Notes: a model not told the origin generated them from the letters alone. A stretch of 64,000 bases of DNA from Rhodovulum visakhapatnamense (GCF_004365965.1 NZ_SOEB01000004.1:1-64000); one strand, 5' to 3'; counted from the first letter of the stretch, positions 25,247 through 35,555 are shown. Program-made: numbers and translations.

Positions 25247-28200
25247 ATGATCAGTCGCCACTCCATCGGATCTGAAATCGCCGACGACCGCGTTTCCTGC
25301 GTGACCGGCTATTCCGCGATCCTTCCCGGCGCGGACGGGATCGACGCGGTCTGGCAGGTGCTGAGCGAGGGCCGCTGCACGATCTCGGACATGCCCGGCG
25401 ACCGCTGGAGCAAGGCACGCTGGATGTCGCCCGAGCCCGGGCTGGCCGGGCACAGCTATTCGCAGCGCGCCGGGATCGTCGCGACGGCCTTCGACTTCGA
25501 CGCCGGATGCTTCGGCATCACCCCGCGCGAGGCCGAACAGATGGACCCGCAACAGCGCCTGCTGCTGGAGGTGACGGCGCGGGCCTTCGATCACGCCGGG
25601 ATCGACCCCGCAGCGGTCGCGCCCGAGCGTGTGGGCGTCTTTATCGGCGCGGCCTCGCTCGATCATTCGACGACCATGCTGCAAGACCCCGACATGGCCG
25701 GGCCGCAATACATGCTGGGCAATACCGGCTCGATCATGGCCAACCGGATCTCGCATCTGTGGAACCTGCAGGGGCCCAGCTACATCGTCGACACCGCCTG
25801 TTCCTCGGGGCTGTTCGCGCTGGACCATGCCCGCCGGGCCATCGCCTCGGGGCAGATCGACACCGCCATCGTCGGCGGCGTCAACCTGCTTCTGTCGCCG
25901 ATGCCCTTTGTCGGTTTCTCGCAGGCGGGCATGCTGTCGCCGCAGGGGCTGTGCCGGGCCTTTGCCAAGGGCGCCGACGGCTATGTGCGCAGCGAGGGCG
26001 CGGTGGCTTTCATTCTGGAACGGCTGACGACCGCGCAGGCCGCCGGGCGGCGGGTCCGGTCGGTGCTGGTGGCGACTGCGGTCAATTCCGCCGGACGGAC
26101 CCCCGGCATCGCGCTGCCCTCGGCCGACCGGCAGGCCGCGCTGATCGAGGCGGCCCTGGCCGAGGCGGGCCATGATCCCGACGCGCTGGCCTTTGTCGAG
26201 GCGCATGGCACCGGCACCGCCGTCGGCGACCCGCGCGAGGCCGATGCCATCGGCCGGGTCTATGGCCGCCGCCGGGCACTGCCGCTGCCGATCGGGTCGG
26301 CCAAAAGCAATTTCGGCCATCTCGAACCCGCCTCGGGCCTTGTCGGGCTGCTGAAGGCGCAGATGGCGCTGGACCGCCAGACGATCCCCGCGACGCTGCA
26401 TTGCGACGAACCGAACCCGGAAATCGACTTTGCCGGGCTCAACCTCGATGTCGCGCGCTCGGCCCGGGCGCTGCCGCCTGCGGACCGGCCCTGGCTGGCG
26501 GCGGTCAATTCCTTCGGTTTCGGCGGCGCCAACGCCCATGCGGTGATCCGCCAGCCCCGGCCCGACGAGAACGCCCCCGATGCCGATGCCGCGAGGCTGC
26601 CGCCCGTACTGCTTCTGTCCGCAGCCAGCGAGGCCGCACTGACCGACCTTGCCCGGTCCTGGCACGCGCTGGCCGAGGCGGCCCCGGCCGATCTGGGCGC
26701 GCGGATCGCCACCGCGAACTGGCGCCGCGCGCGCCACCGCCATCGCCTGTGCTTGCCTGCCGCGACCGCCGGTGCCCTGGCGGGCGGGCTGGCCGACTGG
26801 CTGGGCGACGCGCGGATGGGCGCGCCGGGCGCCAGCGCCGAAACGACGCTGCGGGACGCACCGTTGGCCTTCGTCTATGCCGGGAACGGCGCGATGTGGG
26901 CGGGCGCCGCCCGGACCCTTATGGAAACCGACGCCACCTTCCGCGGCGTCTTTTCCGAAATCGCGACGGACTTCGCGGCGCTCGGCATCCCCGGCCTTGC
27001 CGACACTCTGGCCGATCCCGATCTCGAGGCGCGGCTGGGCGAGGCCGAGGTGGCACAGCCTCTGACCTTCGCGATCCAGGTCGCGCTGACCGAGGCGCTG
27101 GCCGAGGCCGGGCTGCGGCCCGCCGCCGTTCTGGGCCATTCGATGGGCGAGGTCGCTGCGGCCATCGCCGCCGGACGGATCGCCCGCGACGACGGCATCC
27201 GCATCATCGCGCATCGCTCGCGCGCCTTCGAGCCCCTGCGCGGCAAGGGCGGCATGGCCGCCTTCGCCGCGCCCCGCGACCGGATCGAGGCGCTGATCGC
27301 CGACCATGGACTGGCGGCCGAGGTTTCGGCCGAGAACGCGCCCGAAAGCATCACCGTCAGCGGCACCGACGATGCGCTGAAGGCGCTGGCGCGCATCGCC
27401 CGCACCCACCGCATCGCGGGCCGCATCCTGCCGATTTCCTACCCCTATCACTCGGCTGCGGTGGAAACGCTGCGCCAGCCGCTGACCCGGGGGTTGTCGC
27501 GCATTGCGCCCCGGGACGGCAGCGTTCCGTTCTATTCGGGCTGGGACGGCACCCGCTATGACGCGCCGCTCGACGGGGTCTACTGGTGGCGCAACGCCCG
27601 CCTGCCGGTGGCCTTCCGCGAAGGCGTCCGGGCGATGGCCCGCGACGGCATCCGGGTCTTTCTGGAAATCTCGCCGCGCACGGTGCTGCGCACCTATCTG
27701 CGCGACACCCTGGCCGAGCTCGACTGCGAGACCCGGGTGCTGGAAAGCCTCGACAGTACCCGGTCCGAAGAGCGCGATGCGGGCAGCATCGCCCGCGCGG
27801 CGCTGGCGGCGGGCGGGGCGGTCGACCGCGCCCGCGTGCTGGGCTCCGAACGGCCGGTGGCCGACGGGCTGCCCGACTATCCCTTCGACCGCCAGACCTA
27901 CCGGCTGGACAGCCCGGTCGCGGCCGACATCTTCCACCGCCGTCCGCAGCATCCCTTGCTTGGCGCCCGGCTGCGTCCCGACAGCGCCGAATGGGAGGGC
28001 GAGATCGCCCTGGCCCGCATCCCCTGGCTGGCCGATCACCGGGTCGGCGGCCGCGTGCTGCTGCCCGCCACCGCCATGGTCGAGATGTTCGCCCATGCCG
28101 GCTGCGAGATCCTGAAATCCGACGAGATCGAGTTGCGCGACGTCGAATTCCTGCGCCCTCTGGAACTGCCCGAAAAGGGCGCCGTGCCGGTCCGGCTGGT

Positions 28201-31200
28201 CCATGAACCCACGGCCCGGCGGATGCGGATCGAGGCGGGCGGTCCGCGCGCCTGGGCGCCGGTGGCCGTGGCCCGGCTGTTCGCCGCGACCGGCACCCGG
28301 CCCGCGCCGGTGACCGCGCCCGAGGCGATGGGCGAGGCCGGACCGCTTTACGACGGTCTCAGGGCGGCCGGGCTGGACTATGGACCGGCCTTCGCCCGGG
28401 TGACGGTGCTTGACCGCGACGGGGCGGCGGTGCGCACGGCGCTGGCCCCCCGCGACGCGGCGCCGGGCTTTCGCTTCGATCCGGCGCTGGCCGATGCGGG
28501 GCTGCATGGCGCGGTGCTGCTGCTTGAGGGCCGCGATGCCCGGCTGCGGGTGCCCGCCCGGATCGCCAAGGTGCGGGTCTGCGGACCGGGCCAGATCATT
28601 TGCGCCCGGCTGAGCCGCGCGGGCGGCTGGGACGAAAGCCTGGCCTTCAATATGGTGCTGGCCGATGCGACCGGCACCGCCCTGCTGGCCTTCGAGGGGC
28701 TCCGGCTGAGGCCGCTGCCCACCGGGGCGGCCGAGCCGCATGCCTATTGGGACGAACGGCTGGTGCCCCTTGCGGGAGGCGGCGCGGACGCGATCGCGGC
28801 CGCCGCCGAGGCGGCCTGCCGCCCGGATCAGACCCCCAGCGATGCCGATGTGCTGCGCGCGGCGCTTGGCAGCCGTCTGGCCTGGGACCGGGTCGCGACC
28901 GGCACCGACCCGGCCGATCCGCGCCATGACATGGCCCGGCACTGGCTGGCATCGACCGGCCACGGCGAGGGCGCGCCACAGATCGCGGCCGACTGCCCCT
29001 GGCCCCCGGCCGACGCGCTTCTGGCGCTGCTGCCCGAGGTGGCGCCCGGCGCCTCGGCCGAGCTGAAATCGGCGCTGGCCGCCGCCGCGGGCGAAGAGCG
29101 CCCCGCCGACCCGCTGCCGCTGGCCGCGCGGACGCTGGAAACCCTGCTGGAGGCCGCCGCGCCGCTCGGGCGGATCGCGCTGGCAGGTGCGCTCGATCTG
29201 GGTCTTGTCGCGGCGGCGCTGAGCGCGGGCGGTCACGTCACCGTGCTGGCAGAGGACAGCAACGCGCTCGACCGGTTGCGGGCGCGGCTCGACACAAGGC
29301 TGCCCTTGCGGTTTCTGGCGCTGACCGAGGCCCGCGCCGCCGATCTGGTGCTGGGCTGCTGCCTTGCGCAGAGCTTTGCCCAGCGCGAAAGCGCCGGGCG
29401 GCTTGCCGCGCTGGTGGCACCGGGCGGCACCCTGATCGCGGCCGAAGAGGCGCCCGATCTCTTCGCGCTGATGACGCTCAGGCATCGCGACGCCGACGCG
29501 CTCGACCGGCTGGACCGCGCCTTCCATGCCGCAGGGCTCGACACCGCCAGCGGCACCGCCCGGGGTTCCGAAGCGCTGCGGCTGATCCGCGCCACCCGCC
29601 CCGCCGCCCGCGCCAAGGCCCGGCCCGCGCTTGGCCTTACCGGCAGCGGCCCGCTGGCCGAGGCGCTGGCCGCGCTGCCGCCCGGCACCGATGCGCCGGT
29701 GGCCTTTCATTGCGCGGCGCTTGACGGCGACGACCCTCTGGCCGCCGCCCGGATCTTCCGCGATCTGCCCGAAACCGACGGCCCGCTTTGGGTCGCGGTC
29801 GGGGGCACCGACCGTTGGGAGGAACTGACCGGCTGGCGCCGGGTCGTCGCCAACGAAACCGGCCGCGACATCCGCCTGATCTGCGCGGACCCGGACGTCG
29901 CGCCGGAGCGGATCGCGGCGCTGGCCGCGACCTCGCCCGAAGCCGAGATCCGCGTGACCGCCGCGGGCGCCGCCGCGCCGCGCGTCGTGCCGGTGCGGCC
30001 GCTCGCCCCCGGGGCCGGCCCGCGCCGCCTGGTGGCCGAGCGCCGGGGCGTGGCGCTCGACGGTCTGGTCTGGGCCGGACTGCCCGACCGCCCGCTGCAG
30101 CCGACCGAGGTCGAGATCGAGGCGGTGGCCTCGGGGCTCAACTTCCGCGATGTGATGTGGGCCCAGGGCGTGCTGCCCCCCGAGGCGCTGGAGGCCGGGT
30201 TCTCGGGCCCCTGCCTTGGCATGGAATGCGCGGGCGTGGTGACCCGCGCGGGTGCCCGGGCCGGGCTGGCCCCCGGCGACCGGGTCATCGCGATGGCGCC
30301 CCATGCGATGGCCAACCGCGTGATCACCCGGGCCGAGGCGGTGATGCCGCTGCCCGAAACCGTCGATCTGGAAACCGCCGCCGGGCTGCCCGTGGTCTTC
30401 GTCACCGCCGATTACGCCCTGACCGAGGTGGCCCGGCTTGCCCCCGGCGAAACGGTTCTGGTGCATGGCGGCGCGGGCGGCGTCGGCCTTGCCGCGTTGC
30501 AGGTCGCCCGTAGGCTGGGCGCGCGGGTCTTCGCCACGGCCGGCAGCCCCGCCAAGCGGCGGCTGGTGACGGCGATGGGCGCCGAGGCCGTGTTCGACAG
30601 CCGCAGCCCCGGTTTCGAGGATGCGGTGATGGCCGCGACCGGCGGGCGCGGGGTCGATGTGGTGCTGAATTCGCTGGCGGGCGAGGCGATGGAACGCTCG
30701 CTGGCCTGCCTCGTGCCTTTCGGCCGCTTCGTCGAACTGGGCAAGCGCGATCTTTACGAAAACAACGTCATCGCGCTGCATGCCATGCGCAACAATATCG
30801 CCTTTCACGCCGTCGATGCCGACCAGCTGCTGCTGCACCGGCCCGATGCGGCGCGACGCACGCTTGAACGCCTGCGCGAGGCCTTCGCCGAGGGGGTCTA
30901 TCAGCCGCTTCCGGTCACCGCCTTCCCGGCCGAGGATGTGGCAGAGGCGATCCGCACGATGCAGCGCGCGGCCCATGTCGGCAAGATCGTCCTGACCGCG
31001 CCGAAAGAGCGCGGAACCGCCCGGCCCGCGGCGGCCCCGATCCGGGGCGGCTGGCTGGTGGTGGGCGGCACCCGGGGCTTCGGGCTTGCCACCGCGCGCT
31101 GGCTGGCGGCACAGGGGGCCGAACATCTCTGGCTGATGAGCCGAAGCGGCCGGGTCGACCCCGGCACGCTCGACGGGCTCGGCACAGCGGCCGAGGCGCT

Positions 31201-32212
31201 GACCTGCGACGTGGCCGATGCCGCCGCGCTCGACGCCGCGCTGACGCAGATACGTGCCTCGGAGGTGCCGCTGCGCGGGGTGGTCCATGCCGCCGCGATC
31301 TTCGACGACGCGCTGCTGGCCGATCTCGACGAGACGCGGCTTTCGGCGGTTCTGAGGCCGAAGCTCGTCGGCGGGCAGACGCTCGACCGGCTGACGCGGA
31401 CCGATGCGCTCGATCATTTCTGGGTCTTCAGTTCCATTGCGGCGCGCTTCGGCAACCCCGCTCAGGCGCCCTATGTGGCCGCCAACCGGGGGCTCGAAGG
31501 CCTGGCCCGGGCGCGGCGCGAGGCCGGTCTGCCGGGGCTTGCCATCGCCTGGGGGCCGATTGCCGATGCGGGCTATCTGGCCCGCGAAACCGGTCTGCGC
31601 GAGGCGCTGGCCAAGCGGCTTCCGCCGATGACGACAGAGGCCGCACTGGACCGGCTGGGTCGGGCTCTGGCCGCCGGGGCCTGCGGTCCGACCCTGACCG
31701 TCGCGCCGATGGACTGGTCGCGGATGGCCGGCACGCTGCCGGTGCTGGGCACGCCGCTGTTCGACCTGATCGACATCCGCGCCAGCGCCACCGGGCCCGG
31801 CACGTTCGACCTGGCCGCGCTGTTGCAGACCAAGGGACCGCAGGAGGCGCGCAAGCTCCTGACCCGGCTTCTGGTCGAGGAGGCGGCGCAGCTGATGCGC
31901 GCGGCGCCGGGCGATATCGACCCGCGCCAGCCGCTGGAGCTGATGGGCTTCGACAGCCTGATGGCGATCAATCTGAGGATGGCCGTCGAGGAACGGCTGG
32001 GCGTGACCGTGCCGGTCATGTCGATCGACGAGGGGCTGACGCTTGCCGGGCTCGTCAACCGGATCATCGAGGCCAGCGGCACCTCCGAGGCCGAGGCCGG
32101 GGACGCCATGGTCGAGGAAATGGCACGCCGCCATCTGGCCGACGGGACGCTCGACAAGGGCCAGCTCGACGAGATCCGCCAACGCGCCCAGGGCAGTTCG
32201 GGAGGCCGCTGA
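25247..32212 (+). CDS. Type I polyketide synthase, rkpA-like (KS-AT-DH-MT*-ER-KR-ACP)
   Basis: A single-module, 2321-residue PKS. KS (about 15-435): Cys185 in VDTACSSGLF, His320 in EAHGTGT, His358 in KSNFGHLE. AT (540-830): GHSMGE with Ser632, and YPYHS where malonyl-specific ATs usually have HAFHS. DH (895-1160): HRVGGRVLLP and Asp1083 in DPALADAGLH. A central segment (1180-1450) looks like a methyltransferase that has lost its SAM-binding glycines. ER (1590-1920): VHGGAGGVGLAALQ. KR (1932-2110): GGTRGFG, Ser2062/2063, Tyr2076. ACP (2200-2275): GFDSL, Ser2237. No thioesterase is present, so the chain must be taken off by another enzyme, probably the oxoamine synthase 2 nt downstream. The fully reducing domain set would make a saturated acyl chain if used repeatedly. 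The arrangement equals rhizobial RkpA, needed for K-antigen capsule. Confidence 0.92.
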   Translation: MISRHSIGSEIADDRVSCVTGYSAILPGADGIDAVWQVLSEGRCTISDMPGDRWSKARWMSPEPGLAGHSYSQRAGIVATAFDFDAGCFGITPREAEQMDPQQRLLLEVTARAFDHAGIDPAAVAPERVGVFIGAASLDHSTTMLQDPDMAGPQYMLGNTGSIMANRISHLWNLQGPSYIVDTACSSGLFALDHARRAIASGQIDTAIVGGVNLLLSPMPFVGFSQAGMLSPQGLCRAFAKGADGYVRSEGAVAFILERLTTAQAAGRRVRSVLVATAVNSAGRTPGIALPSADRQAALIEAALAEAGHDPDALAFVEAHGTGTAVGDPREADAIGRVYGRRRALPLPIGSAKSNFGHLEPASGLVGLLKAQMALDRQTIPATLHCDEPNPEIDFAGLNLDVARSARALPPADRPWLAAVNSFGFGGANAHAVIRQPRPDENAPDADAARLPPVLLLSAASEAALTDLARSWHALAEAAPADLGARIATANWRRARHRHRLCLPAATAGALAGGLADWLGDARMGAPGASAETTLRDAPLAFVYAGNGAMWAGAARTLMETDATFRGVFSEIATDFAALGIPGLADTLADPDLEARLGEAEVAQPLTFAIQVALTEALAEAGLRPAAVLGHSMGEVAAAIAAGRIARDDGIRIIAHRSRAFEPLRGKGGMAAFAAPRDRIEALIADHGLAAEVSAENAPESITVSGTDDALKALARIARTHRIAGRILPISYPYHSAAVETLRQPLTRGLSRIAPRDGSVPFYSGWDGTRYDAPLDGVYWWRNARLPVAFREGVRAMARDGIRVFLEISPRTVLRTYLRDTLAELDCETRVLESLDSTRSEERDAGSIARAALAAGGAVDRARVLGSERPVADGLPDYPFDRQTYRLDSPVAADIFHRRPQHPLLGARLRPDSAEWEGEIALARIPWLADHRVGGRVLLPATAMVEMFAHAGCEILKSDEIELRDVEFLRPLELPEKGAVPVRLVHEPTARRMRIEAGGPRAWAPVAVARLFAATGTRPAPVTAPEAMGEAGPLYDGLRAAGLDYGPAFARVTVLDRDGAAVRTALAPRDAAPGFRFDPALADAGLHGAVLLLEGRDARLRVPARIAKVRVCGPGQIICARLSRAGGWDESLAFNMVLADATGTALLAFEGLRLRPLPTGAAEPHAYWDERLVPLAGGGADAIAAAAEAACRPDQTPSDADVLRAALGSRLAWDRVATGTDPADPRHDMARHWLASTGHGEGAPQIAADCPWPPADALLALLPEVAPGASAELKSALAAAAGEERPADPLPLAARTLETLLEAAAPLGRIALAGALDLGLVAAALSAGGHVTVLAEDSNALDRLRARLDTRLPLRFLALTEARAADLVLGCCLAQSFAQRESAGRLAALVAPGGTLIAAEEAPDLFALMTLRHRDADALDRLDRAFHAAGLDTASGTARGSEALRLIRATRPAARAKARPALGLTGSGPLAEALAALPPGTDAPVAFHCAALDGDDPLAAARIFRDLPETDGPLWVAVGGTDRWEELTGWRRVVANETGRDIRLICADPDVAPERIAALAATSPEAEIRVTAAGAAAPRVVPVRPLAPGAGPRRLVAERRGVALDGLVWAGLPDRPLQPTEVEIEAVASGLNFRDVMWAQGVLPPEALEAGFSGPCLGMECAGVVTRAGARAGLAPGDRVIAMAPHAMANRVITRAEAVMPLPETVDLETAAGLPVVFVTADYALTEVARLAPGETVLVHGGAGGVGLAALQVARRLGARVFATAGSPAKRRLVTAMGAEAVFDSRSPGFEDAVMAATGGRGVDVVLNSLAGEAMERSLACLVPFGRFVELGKRDLYENNVIALHAMRNNIAFHAVDADQLLLHRPDAARRTLERLREAFAEGVYQPLPVTAFPAEDVAEAIRTMQRAAHVGKIVLTAPKERGTARPAAAPIRGGWLVVGGTRGFGLATARWLAAQGAEHLWLMSRSGRVDPGTLDGLGTAAEALTCDVADAAALDAALTQIRASEVPLRGVVHAAAIFDDALLADLDETRLSAVLRPKLVGGQTLDRLTRTDALDHFWVFSSIAARFGNPAQAPYVAANRGLEGLARARREAGLPGLAIAWGPIADAGYLARETGLREALAKRLPPMTTEAALDRLGRALAAGACGPTLTVAPMDWSRMAGTLPVLGTPLFDLIDIRASATGPGTFDLAALLQTKGPQEARKLLTRLLVEEAAQLMRAAPGDIDPRQPLELMGFDSLMAINLRMAVEERLGVTVPVMSIDEGLTLAGLVNRIIEASGTSEAEAGDAMVEEMARRHLADGTLDKGQLDEIRQRAQGSSGGR

Positions 32213-32213
32213 G

Positions 32214-33524
32214 ATGACAGGCACACGCGACACGCTGAACCGTCTGCGCGCGCTTCATGCGGGAACGCCGCGCGCGGTCGCCGCGCCAACGGCGGCCAAG
32301 GCCGGGCCGGGCCGGGCCGATTTCACCACCCATCCGGCCTATCGTCAGGTCGCGGTGGCCCGCAGCGCGGCCGCCGCGCTCGATGTCGAAAACCCGTTCT
32401 TCCGCGAGACCGAAGCCGTCGACGGCACCCGGGTCCGCATCGGCGAGCGCTGGGTCGAGAATTTCTCGGGCTACGATTATCTTTCGATCAACGGCGATCC
32501 CAGACTCGCGGCAGCAGTCGGCGCGGCGGTGGCCGAATTCGGGGTCTCGGCCCGGGCCTCGCGGCTGGTCGGCGGCGATCTCAGCCTGCACCGGCGGCTG
32601 GAAACCGGGCTGGCCCGGTTTCTAGGCTCCGAGGCGGCGCTGGCGACGGTCTCGGGCCATGCCACCAACCTGGCTGCGATCCGCACCCTGACCGGCCCGG
32701 GCGATGTGGTCCTGGTCGACAGCTTTGCCCACAACTCGGTCTTCGAGGGGCTGCGCGCCTCTGGCGCCGATCATGTCTCGGTGCCCCATAACGACAGCGC
32801 CTGGCTGGAAGACTGGCTGTCGCGCAACCGCGAGCGCTATGACCGCGTGCTGATCGTGGTCGAGGGCCTCTACTCGATGGATGGCGACATTCCCGACCTG
32901 GCCGCGCTGGTCCGGATCAAGGACCGGTTCGAGGCCTGGCTGATGGTCGACGAGGCGCATTCGGTGGGCGTTCTGGGCGCCACGGGACGCGGCCTCTGCG
33001 AAGAGGCCGGGATCGCGCCCGGGCGGGTCGATCTGCTGATGGGCACGCTGTCGAAGACCTTCTGTTCCTGCGGCGGGTTCCTCGCCGGGTCGGAGGCCGC
33101 AATCGAGATCCTGCGCCATTCCGCGCCGGGCTTCGTCTATTCGGTGGGGTTGTCGGTGCCCAACACCGCCGCGGCGCTGACCGCGCTCGAGATCCTCGAG
33201 GCCGAACCCGAACGGGTGGCCCGGCTGAAGGCACGCTCGGCACGGTTTCTGGCGGCATCCGAAGCGGAGGGGCTCGATTGCGGGCTCGGCCGGGGCTTTG
33301 CGGTGGCGCCGCTGATTGTCGGCGACAGCCTGAAGGCGACGCTGGCCTCGAACCGGGTCTTCGAGGACGGGTTCCAGGCCTTTCCGATCATCGCGCCCGC
33401 CGTGCCCAACCAGAAGGCGCGGCTGCGCTTCTTCATCAATGCCGACCATTCCGAGGCCGCCATCGACGCCACCGTGGCCTCGGCCGCGGCCCGCATCCGG
33501 GAGGTCGGCGGTGCGCGCTTCTGA
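32214..33524 (+). CDS. Alpha-oxoamine synthase (RkpG/BioF-like, PLP-dependent)
   Basis: A 436-residue PLP enzyme of the 8-amino-7-oxononanoate synthase / serine palmitoyltransferase family, which condenses an acyl thioester with an amino acid and releases CO2. Key parts are FSGYDYLSINGDPRL, ASRLVGGDLSLHRRLE, the PLP-pocket DEAHSVGVLG (Asp246, His249) and the internal aldimine Lys281 in MGTLSKTFCSCGGFLAGS. An N-terminal extension of about 60 residues is absent from BioF. It begins 1 nt after the PKS stop, so a direct hand-over from the PKS acyl carrier domain is likely, giving a long-chain aminoketone. The position matches rhizobial rkpG. No other biotin gene is present, so a BioF role is unlikely. 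Confidence 0.88.
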   Translation: MTGTRDTLNRLRALHAGTPRAVAAPTAAKAGPGRADFTTHPAYRQVAVARSAAAALDVENPFFRETEAVDGTRVRIGERWVENFSGYDYLSINGDPRLAAAVGAAVAEFGVSARASRLVGGDLSLHRRLETGLARFLGSEAALATVSGHATNLAAIRTLTGPGDVVLVDSFAHNSVFEGLRASGADHVSVPHNDSAWLEDWLSRNRERYDRVLIVVEGLYSMDGDIPDLAALVRIKDRFEAWLMVDEAHSVGVLGATGRGLCEEAGIAPGRVDLLMGTLSKTFCSCGGFLAGSEAAIEILRHSAPGFVYSVGLSVPNTAAALTALEILEAEPERVARLKARSARFLAASEAEGLDCGLGRGFAVAPLIVGDSLKATLASNRVFEDGFQAFPIIAPAVPNQKARLRFFINADHSEAAIDATVASAAARIREVGGARF

Positions 33525-33531
33525 GCCCGGC

Positions 33532-34326
33532 CTAACCGCCCGCCGCCTCGTCGGGATCGGGCAGGATCTCGGCCCGGTAGCGGGCCATGATCCGGTCGGC
33601 CAGCGGCGCAGGCAGCCGTTCGCCCAGCCAGGCGCCGATAATCAGCGGCAGCGGAAAGGCGATGGTAGCCCGCCCGCGGTCAAGTCCGCGCGCCACGATC
33701 CGCGCCGCGCGCTCGGGCGGCATCAGCATCGGCGCGGGCCCCTTCTGGCGGTCGGTCATCGGCGTATCCATGAAACCCGGAATGACGGTGGTGACCCGGA
33801 CCCCGCTGCCCGCAAGGCTGCGTCTCAGCGCGGTGGCATAGGCCTGCAGCCCGGCCTTGGTGGCACTGTAGGACAAGAGATCGCCATGCGGCGCGATCGC
33901 GGCCAGCGAGCCCACGATGGCAATCCGGCCCCGGCGCCGCGCGCCCATGGCGGGCAGCAGCGCCTGCACCGCATGGATCGTCGCGGTCAGGTTGACGGCG
34001 ATCACCCGCTCGGCCTGGGCCGCGGGCTCGATACCGCCGCGATTGCCGGTCTTCACCCCGGCATTGGCAATCAGCAGATCGACCGGATGGGCCGCGTCGA
34101 ACGCCTGCAGGCAGCGGGTCAGCGCGGCGGTCTCGGTCAGGGCCACGGCGGCGGTCTGAACCTCGGCGCCACGCGCGCGGGCGGCCTCGGCGGCCTCGGC
34201 CAGCCGCCCGGCGTCGCGCCCCATCAGCAGCATGTGGCGCCCCGGCGCGGCCAGTTCGGCGGCCAGCGCCCGGCCAAGCCCGCCGCTGGCCCCGGTCAGA
34301 ACCACGGAACGGATCGGATCGGTCAT
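33532..34326 (-). CDS. Short-chain dehydrogenase/reductase (RkpH-like)
   Basis: A 264-residue SDR with the nucleotide-binding TGASGGLGRALAAEL, NAG motif (LLIANAGVKTGN), and catalytic Ser-Tyr-Lys seen in VGSLAAIAP and YSATKAG. The later PGFMDTPMT is common in SDRs. It converges on the oxoamine synthase gene with 7 bp between stops and shares 4 nt with the capsule gene upstream. In the rhizobial capsule locus rkpH encodes an SDR next to rkpG. Here it could reduce the aminoketone to an amino alcohol, as 3-ketosphinganine reductase does. That role is inferred from context only. Confidence 0.85.
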   Translation of the reverse strand: MTDPIRSVVLTGASGGLGRALAAELAAPGRHMLLMGRDAGRLAEAAEAARARGAEVQTAAVALTETAALTRCLQAFDAAHPVDLLIANAGVKTGNRGGIEPAAQAERVIAVNLTATIHAVQALLPAMGARRRGRIAIVGSLAAIAPHGDLLSYSATKAGLQAYATALRRSLAGSGVRVTTVIPGFMDTPMTDRQKGPAPMLMPPERAARIVARGLDRGRATIAFPLPLIIGAWLGERLPAPLADRIMARYRAEILPDPDEAAGG

Positions 34327-35555
34327 TGCGGTCTCTCCCCGGCGATGAAGCGGGCCAGTGCCTCGGCGCCCCGGCGCGCATCGGGTCCGTCGAAGGCGCC
34401 CGGCACATGGTAATCATGGCGCAGAAACCGGCGGAACCGGTCGGCCTCGGCCGGATCGGGCCTTTCGGGCGCAGTCCAGAAGGCGTCGAGCCCGGCGCGG
34501 TGGCTCAGCCCCGGCAGGTCGTAGACGGCGCGGCCCAGCACCTTGACCGGCACGCCCTCCAGCAGCGCCGACAGCCCGACCGTGCTGTTGATGGTGACGA
34601 TGCCCGCAAGCGCCGGGAAAAGCGCCTCGACCCGCCCGCCGGGGAAGACCGCGACGCGGTCGTCGATTCCGGCCTCCCGGGCCAGCCGTTCCGCGCGCCG
34701 GTCCCAGCGCCTGAGCCCGTTATCGAGCGGGTGTTCCTTGACCGCCAGCAGCGCATCGGAGGGCGCATGGGCCGCGAAAGAGGCCATGACCGCCGCCAGA
34801 TCCTGATCCTGCGTCCGTCCGGTGCCGTGGTCGCGGATCTGGAAATCGGTATCGAGTTGCAAGGGCACCAGGAAGACCGGCCCGGCATGGGCCGCGATCC
34901 GCGCCAGCGCCGCCTCGGTCTGGCGGGCACGGGCGGGCGCGCGCACCGCCTTGAGGATCCAGCCGCGCCATTCGGCCCAGGGGCTGTCCAGCGCGTAATG
35001 CCGGTAGCGCGGATAGAAGACCGGCCCGAAAAGCACATTGGCCAGATGATAGGCCACATCGAAGGCGGCATAGCGCAGGAAGGACCCCGGCGCGGGCTCC
35101 GGCACCGGCAGATCGGGGCGTGTGTCTGTCGTGGCTGCGAACCGGGCCGGGATCGCAGAGCGGCCGCCGGTGCCCCAGGGCTCGACCGAGATCAGCCCGG
35201 GACGCAGATAGCCCTGCTCGATCACCCATGGCGTGATTCCGTCGGCAACCTTTGCCGCCGAAACAGCGTTGGCGTGATATTCACGTCCGTCGCCAAGCAT
35301 CACGAGGTCCGTCAGGTTTTCGCCCCGGATGAGGTCGGCAAGGACCGCGCCGAAGCGCTCTGCCGACCCGCGATAGGCGATGTAGCGACCGCAGCCGGAC
35401 GCCCAGTACAGGCGGTCGCCCGGTGCAAAGCCAACCCGCAGCACCTCTGCCCCCAAGCGGGCGCAGGCCGTTGCGACGTCACGAAAGAACGGCGACGAGG
35501 GTCCCTGCAGGAAAACGATCCTCCGGCCAGCCAGCGGAAAACGGGACAGAGACAT
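34323..35555 (-). CDS. KpsS/RkpJ-like capsular polysaccharide biosynthesis protein (copy 1)
   Basis: A 410-residue protein of the capsule synthesis family (KpsC/KpsS, LipB, RkpJ), whose E. coli members are beta-Kdo transferases that build the linker between lipid and capsule. Recognisable parts are RIVFLQGPSSPFFRDVA at the N-terminus, VIEQGYLRPGLISVEPWG, LVPLQLDTDFQIRDHG, AVKEHPLDNGLRRW, and the nucleotide-sugar-binding end INSTVGLSALLEGVPVKVLG followed by YDLPGLSHRAGLDAFWTAP. The start lies head-to-head with the next gene. It shares 4 nt with the SDR gene downstream on the same strand (ATGA), so these form an operon. Confidence 0.87.
   Translation of the reverse strand: MSLSRFPLAGRRIVFLQGPSSPFFRDVATACARLGAEVLRVGFAPGDRLYWASGCGRYIAYRGSAERFGAVLADLIRGENLTDLVMLGDGREYHANAVSAAKVADGITPWVIEQGYLRPGLISVEPWGTGGRSAIPARFAATTDTRPDLPVPEPAPGSFLRYAAFDVAYHLANVLFGPVFYPRYRHYALDSPWAEWRGWILKAVRAPARARQTEAALARIAAHAGPVFLVPLQLDTDFQIRDHGTGRTQDQDLAAVMASFAAHAPSDALLAVKEHPLDNGLRRWDRRAERLAREAGIDDRVAVFPGGRVEALFPALAGIVTINSTVGLSALLEGVPVKVLGRAVYDLPGLSHRAGLDAFWTAPERPDPAEADRFRRFLRHDYHVPGAFDGPDARRGAEALARFIAGERPQ

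Noticed and set aside
25217-32233. A 2338-codon minus-strand open frame opposite the PKS
   Set aside because: The PKS has every catalytic motif in place; the antisense frame is low-complexity and typical of GC-rich shadow frames.
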